DNA of 64,000 nucleotides from Progne subis subis (taxonomy: Eukaryota; Chordata; Aves; Passeriformes; Hirundinidae), in the NCBI GenBank assembly GCA_022316685.1, contig JAKJHU010000068.1, positions 186,001-250,000 on the forward strand, given 5' to 3'. Under the pieces are notes generated by a model. It did not search any database. It was not told the DNA's origin and was given only the letters and a program-made list of their open reading frames with translations. Made by a program: the position numbers and the translations under genes. Positions 37,401-48,126 of this stretch are shown piece by piece. Within the stretch, counting starts at the first letter, position 1, and the number at the start of each line of letters is the position of its first letter.

Positions 37401-40400
37401 CTGTCCAGAAAGTCAGCTCTGAGGGCCTAAAAAACAGTAACTGAGAGCCCATCAATTCAGGGGCCCTTCAGATTTCTAGAGCATTATTTCAAGTTTTCAT
37501 ATAGGCAGTCAGAGTGAAAATGCCAAGGAAATCTAACAAGGATCAAGATGGTCTGTGTCATTTGTGCATGCACTTCAAGGCACCATACAGAAAACACCTG
37601 AGCTCAAAAGGAAAGAACAGAAAAGAGCAAAACTTCCTTGGCCTCCTATTATTCCATGTTTTCAACATCACTCAACCTGCCTAACAGTCCTTCACAGACC
37701 TTGGGAAGAAGTCAAGACCCGCTCCCAGAGAAGCACCACCATGTTCCTGTGCAGCATCACAGTGGGATCCTCCCAGCACTTCATCCTCACAGCTCTGTCA
37801 CAAACATCCCTGCACACCATGCCAGTAATCTCTGCAGTATACCCTAAGGAACCTTCCAAATACCCGCCCTGGTAGAACCCACATGGGTCAGCCCTGATGA
37901 GCAAGGTCTCCTTTCTTTTTAAATCCATGTAAGTGATGAGAGAGAACATATGGTACAAGAAGCCGTGCTCTCACTGCTGGGACCTAGTGACAGCACCAGA
38001 AAGTCAGGAATGTCACCTCAACCCTTCTCATATTAAAGCATGTGCAGATGTTTATTTAGCACACAGATAAACAAGGTATTTCTCTGAATGCTTATTTCAG
38101 TTTCTTATCGATGAAATACTATTTTAAAAGCAAAATTAAAAAAAAAAAAAAAGAAAAAAAATTAACAGATTTGGGACCCAAGCTCTCAAGCCAGTCATTA
38201 AAGGCCCAGAGACTTTTTAAAAAAAAAAACAAACCCTGACGCGGTTTTATAAGGATTTATAGACAATAAAAATGAACTCAGGAGAAAAGTGAAGTGACTT
38301 TCCCAGGGCCAAAAAGTGAGTCAGTGCTGTGTTAGAAGTAGGAATTAAAGGGAAAACACCTCCTGTACCCCCTCCCTGCTTAAATTGTATTTGTGCAAGA
38401 GCAGATAAAAGCACATCCATTTTATGTGTATTCCACTCACCAATTTCTCCTTCCACTCCAGGCTTGGGAATGCTGATGGAAGTTTGAGTCTCTGTTTCTA
38501 GCCTCTTCTTGGTTTCCCCTTTCTTCCCAATGATATACCTGGAGGCAGAAAGTGCAAGAGCTTCCTTCACACAGTGACACTGAGCCACTCTCCTTCACGT
38601 GTGTCCAGACCCAGATCCTCTGTGCTGGAGGGATGCACACACCCAGCTTCACGTGCAGTACCACATCCAGGCACAGAGGTGATTGCCAGGACTTCATATG
38701 CGCCCAGCCTGGGATAATGTTGAGCTATGGCTCACAAATGCTTTAAGTTAAAGTAAATTGGTAGGTCCACAACAGCTCTGCCCACCACATCTTGCCACAG
38801 CCTCTCCATCAGCTGGGAGAGCTGCAAGATCATCTCTTTTCCCATTTTCCCAGCTGAGGAAGAAATAAGGGCTCTTTCTCTGCTTTTTGCTTTGCTCAAG
38901 GTAGTCATTTCCCAGCATCTAAATACACAATGGACCACTTTTCCTTCTCTATCATTTAAGCAAAACTATTCAATTAATAAATTTGTCAAAAATAACTAGA
39001 TAAAACTTTGAACACTATAGGTTCCCCAGTAAACAAGGGACTGGAGTCAATACCCAATTCCAGTCATGCGTGCTTTCTCTGAAAACTTCCACAAAATCCC
39101 CCTGCCAGGCTGCTTGCTCCAGTTTTTCCTCCCCTTCCTTCTTCCACCCTCCCTGATGCTTTTATGTTCAAGAGGTGCTCAAAGACACACCTGCCACCCA
39201 GCAAGCACCACGTACTGTCCCTACCATGGAGACGGTGAGGAGTCAAGCGAGGCCCAACTGCCTAGAAAGGCCACTGCCAATCTCCCCTTCCCCAATACTC
39301 AAACCCAGAGCACGGAGCACATTCCAGAGACCCAGCACTCACCCCAGCCTCAAAAAATAAATATTCTGTGCTCAACTTCTTCCTCAACTGGCAGCAAATC
39401 AACTAAAACCAAAGCACACAGGCTCACTTGTATAAAGGGCTGGGAACCTCCACCCGGCACCGGAAGCCTCGCTCAGTCTCCTCCACCACAAAGGCATCGC
39501 CAGGTTCATCCATGCAGTCACCACGGCCTACCAGGAAAACCACATCAGACCTTGCACAACCTCTGCGAAGTCTGGCAGTGCTTTATGGAGGACAACAGTC
39601 TCCTCCCAGCATTCTTTCAAGGTTAAATGAAGGAAGAAATGGGCTCCTCTCCACTGTGGATAACTGCTTTTTATTTATCACCTCATTACCAGCCCCAGAA
39701 CACATAACAACTGCTTCTAAATCCAGCCGGCTGGGAGGCGCAGGAAGCAGGTAGTTACAGCCCAGGTCTTTTCTCAGCTGGAGTTTGTGCAATTCCCACA
39801 CAGCAGTTAGCAGTTAGGGTTGCAGAAGAACACAGATAAGAGGTGGGGATACTTTTGGTCCGAGGGTTCAAGCCAGTGATTTAGAAACAGCCTCAGAGGA
39901 ACAGATGCATCTTTCATCCACAGGCCATTTGGTCGTGCACAGATCACACAGAACATCTTGAAAGAAGCTGTGCTTCCTATGCCCTTTCCAACACAAACAG
40001 GGATGAGTTTGGTTGGAAAGCACCTTGTTAAAGCTTAGCGCAACCCACTGAAAGGCAAGGTGGGAGAAGAAACAGGACACAACTGCCACATTGCCACATT
40101 TCCATCTGAAAAGTAACACTGGAGCTTTTCTGTGCCCGCAACAACTCACACACAACTACAGGGAACATAAAGGCGGAAAGACAAAGTAAAACACATCAGG
40201 CCAGGAAGAATTTTGTCTCCAACATAGATAATACCTTCCAAAAGCTGCACTGTAGGAGGCCAGTTTTTAAAGGCATAAACATTGCAAGGATAGAGGGTCA
40301 TTAGCAAGCAGCTCCCATATCTGCCATATCTGCAAATAATCATGGCAAGGAAAAGAAAGGAACCTGGGAAAAAACAGATCTACAGAGCTAATCTGGTTTT

Positions 40401-40774
40401 TCCTTTTCATTGAAATCTTCCACAGTCAGCAAGCAAACTAAACAGTCAGCAGCATAGTCAGCCAACCCACTCAGGATAACTGGGACTGCTTCCACTTCGG
40501 GCAGCAGAATCATCTGGGATCAACGCAAAGCCTTTTTCTCCCGTTTGAACACCTCAATCCACCACATGGGCAGGTGTTTGTGCTCACAAAGGTATCAGAG
40601 ATGACACTGAGAGCTCCCTAAGTCCCCAGCCTTGATGATTACACCTCCTGATCATCGCTCCTTACCTGCATAAAAGTCCTCCTCCTCCTCACGTGGGAAG
40701 GCCTGCTCTTGAATGAGATTTTTCCGGTACACTCGCCCCTCAATCCTTATCAAGGGGGGCCGCAGCACATCCAT
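4358..40774 (-). CDS. ASCC1: ASCC1, activating signal cointegrator 1 complex subunit 1 (whole coding span, spliced)
   Basis: ASCC1 is a nuclear subunit of the ASC-1 complex with ASCC2, ASCC3 and TRIP4, acting in transcription coactivation and in ALKBH3-ASCC alkylation-damage repair. Nine coding exons were assembled: 40666-40774, 39428-39527, 38441-38538, 37020-37198, 30286-30422, 28013-28132, 22106-22227, 19219-19298 and 4358-4474. All junctions are GT-AG and phases agree, giving 1062 nt, 353 aa plus stop, close to the ~357-aa human isoform. The KH domain carries the GxxG loop GKKG at residues 74-77. The C-terminal AKAP7/2H phosphodiesterase-like domain keeps both HxT motifs, HLT at 178-180 and HAT at 276-278. 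The residue-70 junction joins LYK to YIIG directly, so the extra exon of a longer human isoform is not used in this model. The start ATG at 40774 begins MDVLRPPLIRI, matching the family N-terminus. Confidence 0.95.
6640..6917 (+). mobile_element. CR1 LINE 3' fragment
   Basis: Diagnostic avian CR1 3'-end words are present in order: GAAATTCCTCCCTGTGAGG, CCCAGAGAAGCTGTGG, GTGTCCCTGCCCATGG, GGTCCCTTCCAACACAAACC and the terminal ATTCTATGA. It is 5'-truncated as usual, non-coding, and antisense to ASCC1. The 5' limit is approximate. Confidence 0.88.
8193..8250. repeat. Poly-T tract
   Basis: Almost uninterrupted T with two short G-containing breaks, in ASCC1 intron 9. On the transcribed strand it reads as poly-A. 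Confidence 0.95.
8731..8790. repeat. (CTCCCT)n simple repeat
   Basis: Imperfect hexamer repeat of CTCCCT with CTTTCC variants, all pyrimidine on the plus strand and all purine on the ASCC1 sense strand. Confidence 0.93.
16171..16189. repeat. Poly-T tract followed by C run
   Basis: T run at about 16176-16188 followed by a run of C in ASCC1 intron 9. Confidence 0.8.
16921..16944. repeat. (AC)n microsatellite
   Basis: Dinucleotide AC run with one interruption, in ASCC1 intron 9. Confidence 0.9.
19219..19298 (-). CDS. ASCC1: ASCC1 exon, KERESFNGQNILK segment
   Basis: 80-nt exon with acceptor CTCTCTACAG and donor GTCAGT. It encodes DERNNTMTGKSSFKERESF and then NGQNILK. The FKERESF-G-NILK block is a recognisable ASCC1 signature; the first half of the exon is divergent. 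Confidence 0.92.
20086..20090. repeat. Target-site duplication CCTTG, left copy
   Basis: Matches exactly the five bases at 20798-20802 on the other side of the LTR. Confidence 0.85.
20091..20797 (+). mobile_element. Solo ERVL-like LTR (707 bp)
   Basis: The insert starts TGTTGGGGGTTAAG, ends CAAGACA, and is flanked by the 5-bp direct repeat CCTTG (20086-20090 and 20798-20802). TG...CA ends with a 5-bp duplication fit an ERVL-type LTR. No second LTR copy or internal gag/pol/env coding sequence is seen, so it is a solo LTR. It carries a 19-bp tandem duplication (GCCTGCCGGGACACCCC) at 20441-20476 and a TTATTATTATTATAA tract near 20598. A canonical AATAAA was not found. Confidence 0.85.
20798..20802. 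repeat. Target-site duplication CCTTG, right copy
   Basis: Right partner of the CCTTG at 20086-20090. Confidence 0.85.
21485..21872 (+). mobile_element. CR1 LINE 3' fragment
   Basis: CR1 words in order: GAGGAGCAGCTGAGG, AGACTGAGGGGAGACCTC, TATTGGGAAAAGGTTCTTCC, GAACTGGACTGGATGATCC and the terminal CATTCTATGATTCTA. 5'-truncated and non-coding, antisense to ASCC1. Confidence 0.92.
22106..22227 (-). CDS. ASCC1: ASCC1 exon with second HxT motif
   Basis: 122-nt exon, acceptor CTTCCCAG and donor GTACGT. It encodes the LQMIADQLVKQFVASGLML region and VKLHATVMNTLFRKDP, including the HAT motif of the 2H phosphodiesterase-like fold. Confidence 0.95.
24095..24299 (+). mobile_element. CR1 fragment, upstream half of an interrupted copy
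   Basis: It reads as a CR1 3' region up to TTGATGACCCTGATGGGTCC, which should be followed by CTTCCAAC. Those bases appear only at 25948 onward, after an LTR-type insert. Together the two halves form one CR1 3' end. Confidence 0.9.
24295..24299. repeat. Target-site duplication GGTCC, left copy
   Basis: Identical to 25948-25952. It lies at the interruption point of the CR1 3' end, which independently fixes the insertion boundary. Confidence 0.88.
25220..25365 (+). repeat. Imperfect tandem duplication inside the LTR element
   Basis: Two diverged units of about 70-75 bp: one begins AAGCCCTCACTCCTGGGTTA near 25220, the second AAGCCCTTGGCTCCTGGGGT near 25296. Both continue with TAAAAGGAxGTCT and GATxATTTTAGAGA-type sequence. 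Confidence 0.8.
25515..25541. repeat. 11-bp perfect hairpin inside the LTR element
   Basis: GCCACAAGACT at 25515-25525 is the exact reverse complement of 25531-25541, with a five-base loop GTTGT. Confidence 0.88.
25948..25984 (+). mobile_element. CR1 fragment, terminal part of interrupted copy
   Basis: GGTCCCTTCCAACTCAGCC followed by CTGTTCTGTGATTCTGTGA is the CR1 3' terminus with its short terminal repeat. It continues the fragment ending at 24299. Its first five bases are the right copy of the GGTCC target-site duplication. Confidence 0.9.
27196..27312 (-). mobile_element. CR1 LINE 3' fragment (reverse)
   Basis: It begins AATCATAGAATCTACAATGG, the complement of a CR1 3' end, then GGAAGAG, AAAGATCATCTGGTTCC and CCCATGGGCAGAGACACC. 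Short 5'-truncated copy in ASCC1 intron 7, sense with respect to ASCC1. Confidence 0.85.
28013..28132 (-). CDS. ASCC1: ASCC1 exon, GVEYMNDDPAM segment
   Basis: 120-nt exon with acceptor GGTTTTAG and donor GTGAGT. It encodes QITGGQPLTVEVTGVEYM followed by NDDPAMTDVLYAKVHMKDG, a highly conserved ASCC1 block. Confidence 0.96.
28133..30285 (-). other. ASCC1: ASCC1 intron 6
   Basis: No repeat or exon was recognised. The stretch 29500-29760 is AT-rich with homeobox-like ATTAAT/TAATTA words and AAATAAATAAATAATT and could be a conserved non-coding element, which only alignment could show. A short palindrome around CCCAGTA/TACTGGG lies near 29090-29107. Confidence 0.55.
30286..30422 (-). CDS. ASCC1: ASCC1 exon with first HxT motif
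   Basis: 137-nt exon, acceptor TTTGTAG and donor GTAAGT. It encodes DHGVSSSLFQNPAKLHLTLG and then TLVLLNEQEIQKACDLL. HLT is the first catalytic-type HxT motif of the 2H phosphoesterase fold. Confidence 0.96.
31000..31375 (+). mobile_element. Possible LTR fragment
   Basis: A compact block of promoter-like C-rich sequence ends with GACTGAATAAAGCCGTGATT (AATAAA at 31300), the arrangement of an LTR R/U5 boundary. No TG...CA ends or target-site duplication could be found, so the boundaries are approximate and the call is weak. A polyadenylation site of an antisense transcript is an alternative. Confidence 0.35.
33312..33331. repeat. Poly-T tract
   Basis: Run of about 17 T in ASCC1 intron 5. Confidence 0.85.
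33735..33850 (-). mobile_element. Possible old CR1 remnant (reverse)
   Basis: CCAAGGTCATCCAGTTGTCC and following bases resemble a reverse CR1 3' region, but many diagnostic words are missing. Weak call. Confidence 0.3.
37020..37198 (-). CDS. ASCC1: ASCC1 exon, SARTRIDVLLDSF segment
   Basis: 179-nt exon, acceptor CCCTGCAG and donor GTAGGG. It encodes GQHRGGVVSARTRIDVLLDS and RKKQPFTHFLSFALNQPTI, the end of the KH domain and the start of the 2H phosphoesterase-like domain. Confidence 0.97.
37199..38440 (-). other. ASCC1: ASCC1 intron 4
   Basis: Unique sequence with a poly-A tract at 38138-38160 and a second A run near 38220. No exon or RNA gene recognised. Confidence 0.65.
38138..38160. repeat. 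Poly-A tract
   Basis: A-rich run interrupted by one G in ASCC1 intron 4. Confidence 0.85.
38441..38538 (-). CDS. ASCC1: ASCC1 exon with KH-domain GxxG loop
   Basis: 98-nt exon, acceptor GCCTCCAG and donor GTGAGT. It encodes YIIGKKGETKKRLETETQTS and ISIPKPGVEGEI. GKKG is the nucleic-acid-binding loop of the KH domain. Confidence 0.97.
38539..39427 (-). other. ASCC1: ASCC1 intron 3
   Basis: No repeat recognised. In human an optional exon of the longer isoform falls at this junction; no convincing counterpart was found here by eye. Confidence 0.6.
39428..39527 (-). CDS. ASCC1: ASCC1 exon, CMDEPGDAFVVEET segment
   Basis: 100-nt exon, acceptor CCTGGTAG and donor GTGAGC. It encodes CMDEPGDAFVVEETERGFRC and ends SPLYK, joining in phase 2 to YIIG of the next exon. 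Confidence 0.93.
39528..40665 (-). other. ASCC1: ASCC1 intron 2
   Basis: Unique sequence without recognised exon, repeat or RNA gene. Confidence 0.6.
40666..40774 (-). CDS. ASCC1: ASCC1 first coding exon
   Basis: The ATG at 40774-40772 begins MDVLRPPLIRIEGRVYRKN, the conserved ASCC1 N-terminus, and the exon ends EEEEDFYA with donor GTAAGG. The exon starts at about 40790 after acceptor GTTGCAG, leaving 16 nt of 5' UTR that contain an in-frame TAG, which supports this start. Confidence 0.95.
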
Positions 40775-40857
40775 CCTGCTCCTCCTCCTACTGCAACAAC
40801 AAAGACAGCTATGCTAACTCAGGCCAAGGAAAAGCTGATTTTGGTGTTTCCTTGCAC

Positions 40858-41105
40858 ATTGGGTTGGGAGGGACCTTAAAACTCAGCTTGCTCCAGCCCA
40901 CTGCCATGGGCACGGACACATTCCATTATCCCAGGTGGCTCTGATGGGGCAGCCACAGCTTCTGTGAGCAACCTGTGCCAGGGCCTCACCACCCTCATAG
41001 GAGAACAATTTCTAATATTCAATCTCAACCTCCCCTCCTTGAGCTAAAAGATTCTACTACTCCATGTAGAGTCTTCAGAAAGGCAACACCTCCTCAAACC
41101 TTATA
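40858..41105 (-). mobile_element. CR1 LINE 3' fragment (reverse)
   Basis: GGGTTGGGAGGGACCTTAAA, CCAGCCCACTGCCATGGGCA, CAGCCACAGCTTCTGTGAGC and CTGTGCCAGGGCCTCACCAC are the complement of a CR1 3' region. Located in ASCC1 intron 1; upper limit approximate. Confidence 0.9.
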
Positions 41106-41850
41106 TGTCTCAATCAAAGAGTAATTCTATGAGAAGTCACAAATACGTAAAGCACAATCAAGTGAAAACAGGAAATTTAAGCAGTGTAAGGTATGCAACT
41201 CTGAAACTCAGGTTTCAGCTAAAACTCACTGTAACCTCAATCAGTGTGACAGTTCATTGTTTCTTTGGGCTTTAGCTGAGACAGAGTTAAAAATGTTTAG
41301 AGTGGAGAACATTTAATGGTGCTAAAACAAAGAGCCGGCAGTGCTCTGTCAGAGATTTCACACCTTCAGCACTTCAATTTCTACGCTCACTTGCATGGTT
41401 AATTTAATATTGGTCGCCTCAATTTTAAACCAGAATCTGTTACTCAGAGAATATAGTTTCCACCAAAAAAATTGACCTTTGTCAGAAGGCTTACCTGTCC
41501 ACTGCAACAGAACAGGAAAAAATTAAGAGCTTGCCTCAGAAGCAACGTTTATTACAGTGGCATCAGGTTGAGAAGGTTAATACTTCTCCCCTCAGTTCGA
41601 GCCCCACCTTCTGAAATGACTCACAATCAACTCAACTTACACGGAAGATTAAAAAACCTTACACTTCAGTAACAGTAATTCCTGTAGCAATTCAAGGGAA
41701 GTAGCGCGGAGGTAAACTGCACACAATGACGGGAAAAGCCACGAAAGACCAGTCACCGGGGCTTTTGCTTCCACACAGGCTTTTTTGGGGGGGTTATGTT
41801 TTTAACACACTGGTGTCACAATTTCTTGACACAGGACTTTTGAAAAGTGA
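41106..41850 (-). other. ASCC1: ASCC1 intron 1, remaining part
   Basis: AT-rich unique sequence between a CR1 fragment and the promoter CpG island. Nothing further recognised. Confidence 0.55.
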
Positions 41851-42540
41851 GCGGCAGCAGCGGGAGGCATAACGCAGCTGGGGCTGTAGCCTTAGGGCAG
41901 GATCCGGCTCCTGAAGGCAGGATCCAGAGGGGCTGCAGGCAGCAGCTCCGCGGGAACCGCCACCCGGGGAGGGCGGCAGAGACACCAGCAGGGCCCCCAC
42001 AGCGCAAATTTCCGGGGCGCCGAGGGTACTGCAGCAACAGTACCTCTCGGCGTTATGTTCACACCTCTGCGGGAAGGCGGCGGGAGCAGCGAAGCATCCC
42101 CATTACCACCGCCGCCGCTGCCATTTTGTTCCCACTCCCCCTACGCGTCCTGCCGGAAGTAGCGCGCGCGCGCCCGCCCCATCATGCACCGCGAGCGCGG
42201 CCACGCGCGCCGTCCGCACCGTGCCGCCGTCCGGGCTGCCAGGTGAAGGAGACGGGGTTCGGGACAGGACCGGGAAGCGCCGGGAGGCGGAGAACGCCCG
42301 GGAAGGTGAAGGGCGACGGGATGAGCGCGCGAGAAAGACGGAAGCTGCGGCGGCGCGTGGGCTACGCGCGCACCGCGAAGCGGTTCGGCGGGGCCCTGGG
42401 CGGTAGGGCGGTGGAGGAGGCGCGGTCACTGCGGGGGGCGTGTCCATGAGCGCTGGGGGCGTGGTCTGTGGAGGGAGCGCCGGCAATGGGGCTTCCCGCC
42501 CCTGCCAAGATGGCGGCTCCTGAGGTGCTTGAGGCGTTGG
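41850..42540. promoter_or_regulatory. CpG island, likely divergent promoter of ASCC1 (-) and ANAPC16 (+)
   Basis: CpG-dense, TATA-less block between two divergently oriented genes. It carries an ETS/ELK-type site CCGGAAGT (42153-42160), a YY1-type CCATTTTG (42121-42128, minus strand AAAATGG) and a second YY1/5'-UTR-type CAAGATGGCGGC on the plus strand (42506-42517). A candidate ASCC1 non-coding exon 1 would end at a GTAATG donor near 42103. Candidate ANAPC16 first-exon donors are GTGAAG after 42239 and GTGCTT after 42524. Exact starts cannot be fixed. Confidence 0.7.
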
Positions 42541-43984
42541 CTGGAGGTTCCTCTAACAGGCCCAGGCATCGCCCCGACCTGCCGCCTCCTCTCCTCTGTG
42601 TTTGTTTAAAATAAACCCCCTGCAGCCACACTTAGGAATCTGTCGGGTCTGCGAGTCCCGGCTGGCATCGTTTCAGCGCAAACCATCGTGGCACCTCCCT
42701 TGCGAGCAAGGAGCTGAGCCTGAGGGTTTGCTGAGGGAGGTGTTGCTGGGTGTAGCATAGCAAAAGTAAAAGTTTGTTTTATGCAGGCATTTTTCTTCAT
42801 GGCCCGTAAGCCCCCAGCCTCCTGTGAGCTGCTGTTTTCTGTGTTACAGAGGAACAGGACAAAGGGAACGGCTTCCCACCGACAGGGCAGGATTAGGTAG
42901 GCTGTTGGGAAGAAATTATTCCCTGCGAGCCCCTGGCACAGGTTGTCTAGAGGAGCTGTGGCTGTCTAATCCTTGGAAGTGCCCAAGGCCAAGTTGGATG
43001 GGACTTGTAGCAACCTGGGACAGTGGAAGGTGTCCCTGCCCATGGCAGGGGGTGGAATGAGATGAACTCTAAGGTCTTAAAACTCCATTTCCTCCACAGA
43101 ATTCCTTGAGTGCTTTCCAAGGGCACAGTCTGTGTACCCTACAGGGCCTGCAGAAGTGTACTAAATACGATAACAGAAATGAGTGAAATGGGCAGGATAA
43201 TTTGGAAGCATAAGTATTTGGAGGAGCAGCAAGTGCTGTCACTGATAAGGGCCAAGTGACCCCTTTTTTACTATCAGAGAGGTTCATGATGAGTTTTAAG
43301 TCCCGTGTCATGACAAACCCAGAACCTCTTAAAAACAAGGCTGAGAAGAGAGTGTGTGAGAGGCAGCCAAAATTGTGCTGCACAGGCAGATGGATTCTCA
43401 GGCATTGCCAGTTTAAGTCAAATACAGTGTTTGAAAGGCAAAAGCATGTGTGGATTAGTGCAGAAAGCAGCTGCTGCAAGTTAGGCATGGCGTGGCTCCA
43501 TGCAGGATGTGGCACTGGAACTGGCAGTCCTGCAGCCTTCCAGGTTTTGTGAGGCAGCAGGGCTTCTGTGTTTGCACTCCTGGAAACAAGCAGGGGGAAG
43601 AAAAGGAAAGAAACCCTGCCTTTTATGACCCTGGGGAGCAGGACAGGCGCCAGGGCAGCTAAAGGCCAGTGAATTCAGACCAGCAACCCATACCTCATTA
43701 TTTTTGTGCACACTCTGCATGAATTCCCAGGGGAATTCCAAGGGGTGGGAGCGGGGGTTACCTTCAGTTTTGCGGTGTGACACCTCTGTACCCATCCCCA
43801 CAGTGGGCTCAGGCAGCTCTCCCACATGTGCAGGGCAGCCTGGATGCTCTGGGTCAGCAGAGGCGGCTTCATCCTGCCCCTCACTGCCTTCATCCATCCT
43901 TGGAGATGTGGGTCCGCTGGCTCTGCACCCTGTGGAACTCTGAGACACCCTTCCTAACTCAGGCTCTGCTCTTTGTCCTCCCAG
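42541..43984 (+). other. ANAPC16: ANAPC16 intron 1 (upstream of first coding exon)
   Basis: It contains the CR1 copy at 42850-43080. The rest is unique sequence; the acceptor CCTCCCAG of the first coding exon ends at 43984. Confidence 0.65.
42850..43080 (+). mobile_element. CR1 LINE 3' fragment
   Basis: CR1 words GAGGAACAGGACAAAGGGAA, GAAGAAATTATTCCCTG, GGCACAGGTTGTCTAGAGGA, CCAAGTTGGATGGGACTTG and GTGTCCCTGCCCATGGCAGG occur in order. It lies in the first intron of ANAPC16. Confidence 0.9.
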
Positions 43985-43994
43985 GCTGGGCTAG

Positions 43995-47969
<3,975 letters not shown>

Positions 47970-48120
47970 GCATGTCTGGATCACTGCTGTCAGGAAGCAG
48001 AAGAAAAAACATTCCTTGGCCTGGCTTCAACACACCCCCCATTTATCAGATGCTGACAGCTGCATCGGCAGGATGGTGCTTTGGGTTTTTTTGAGCGTGG
48101 GGATCTCCTGTAAAGCTGCC

Positions 48121-48126
48121 AATAAA
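48121..48126 (+). terminator. ANAPC16: ANAPC16 polyadenylation signal
   Basis: AATAAA 152 nt after the stop codon, giving a short 3' UTR ending near 48145. It is the first canonical signal downstream. Confidence 0.7.
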
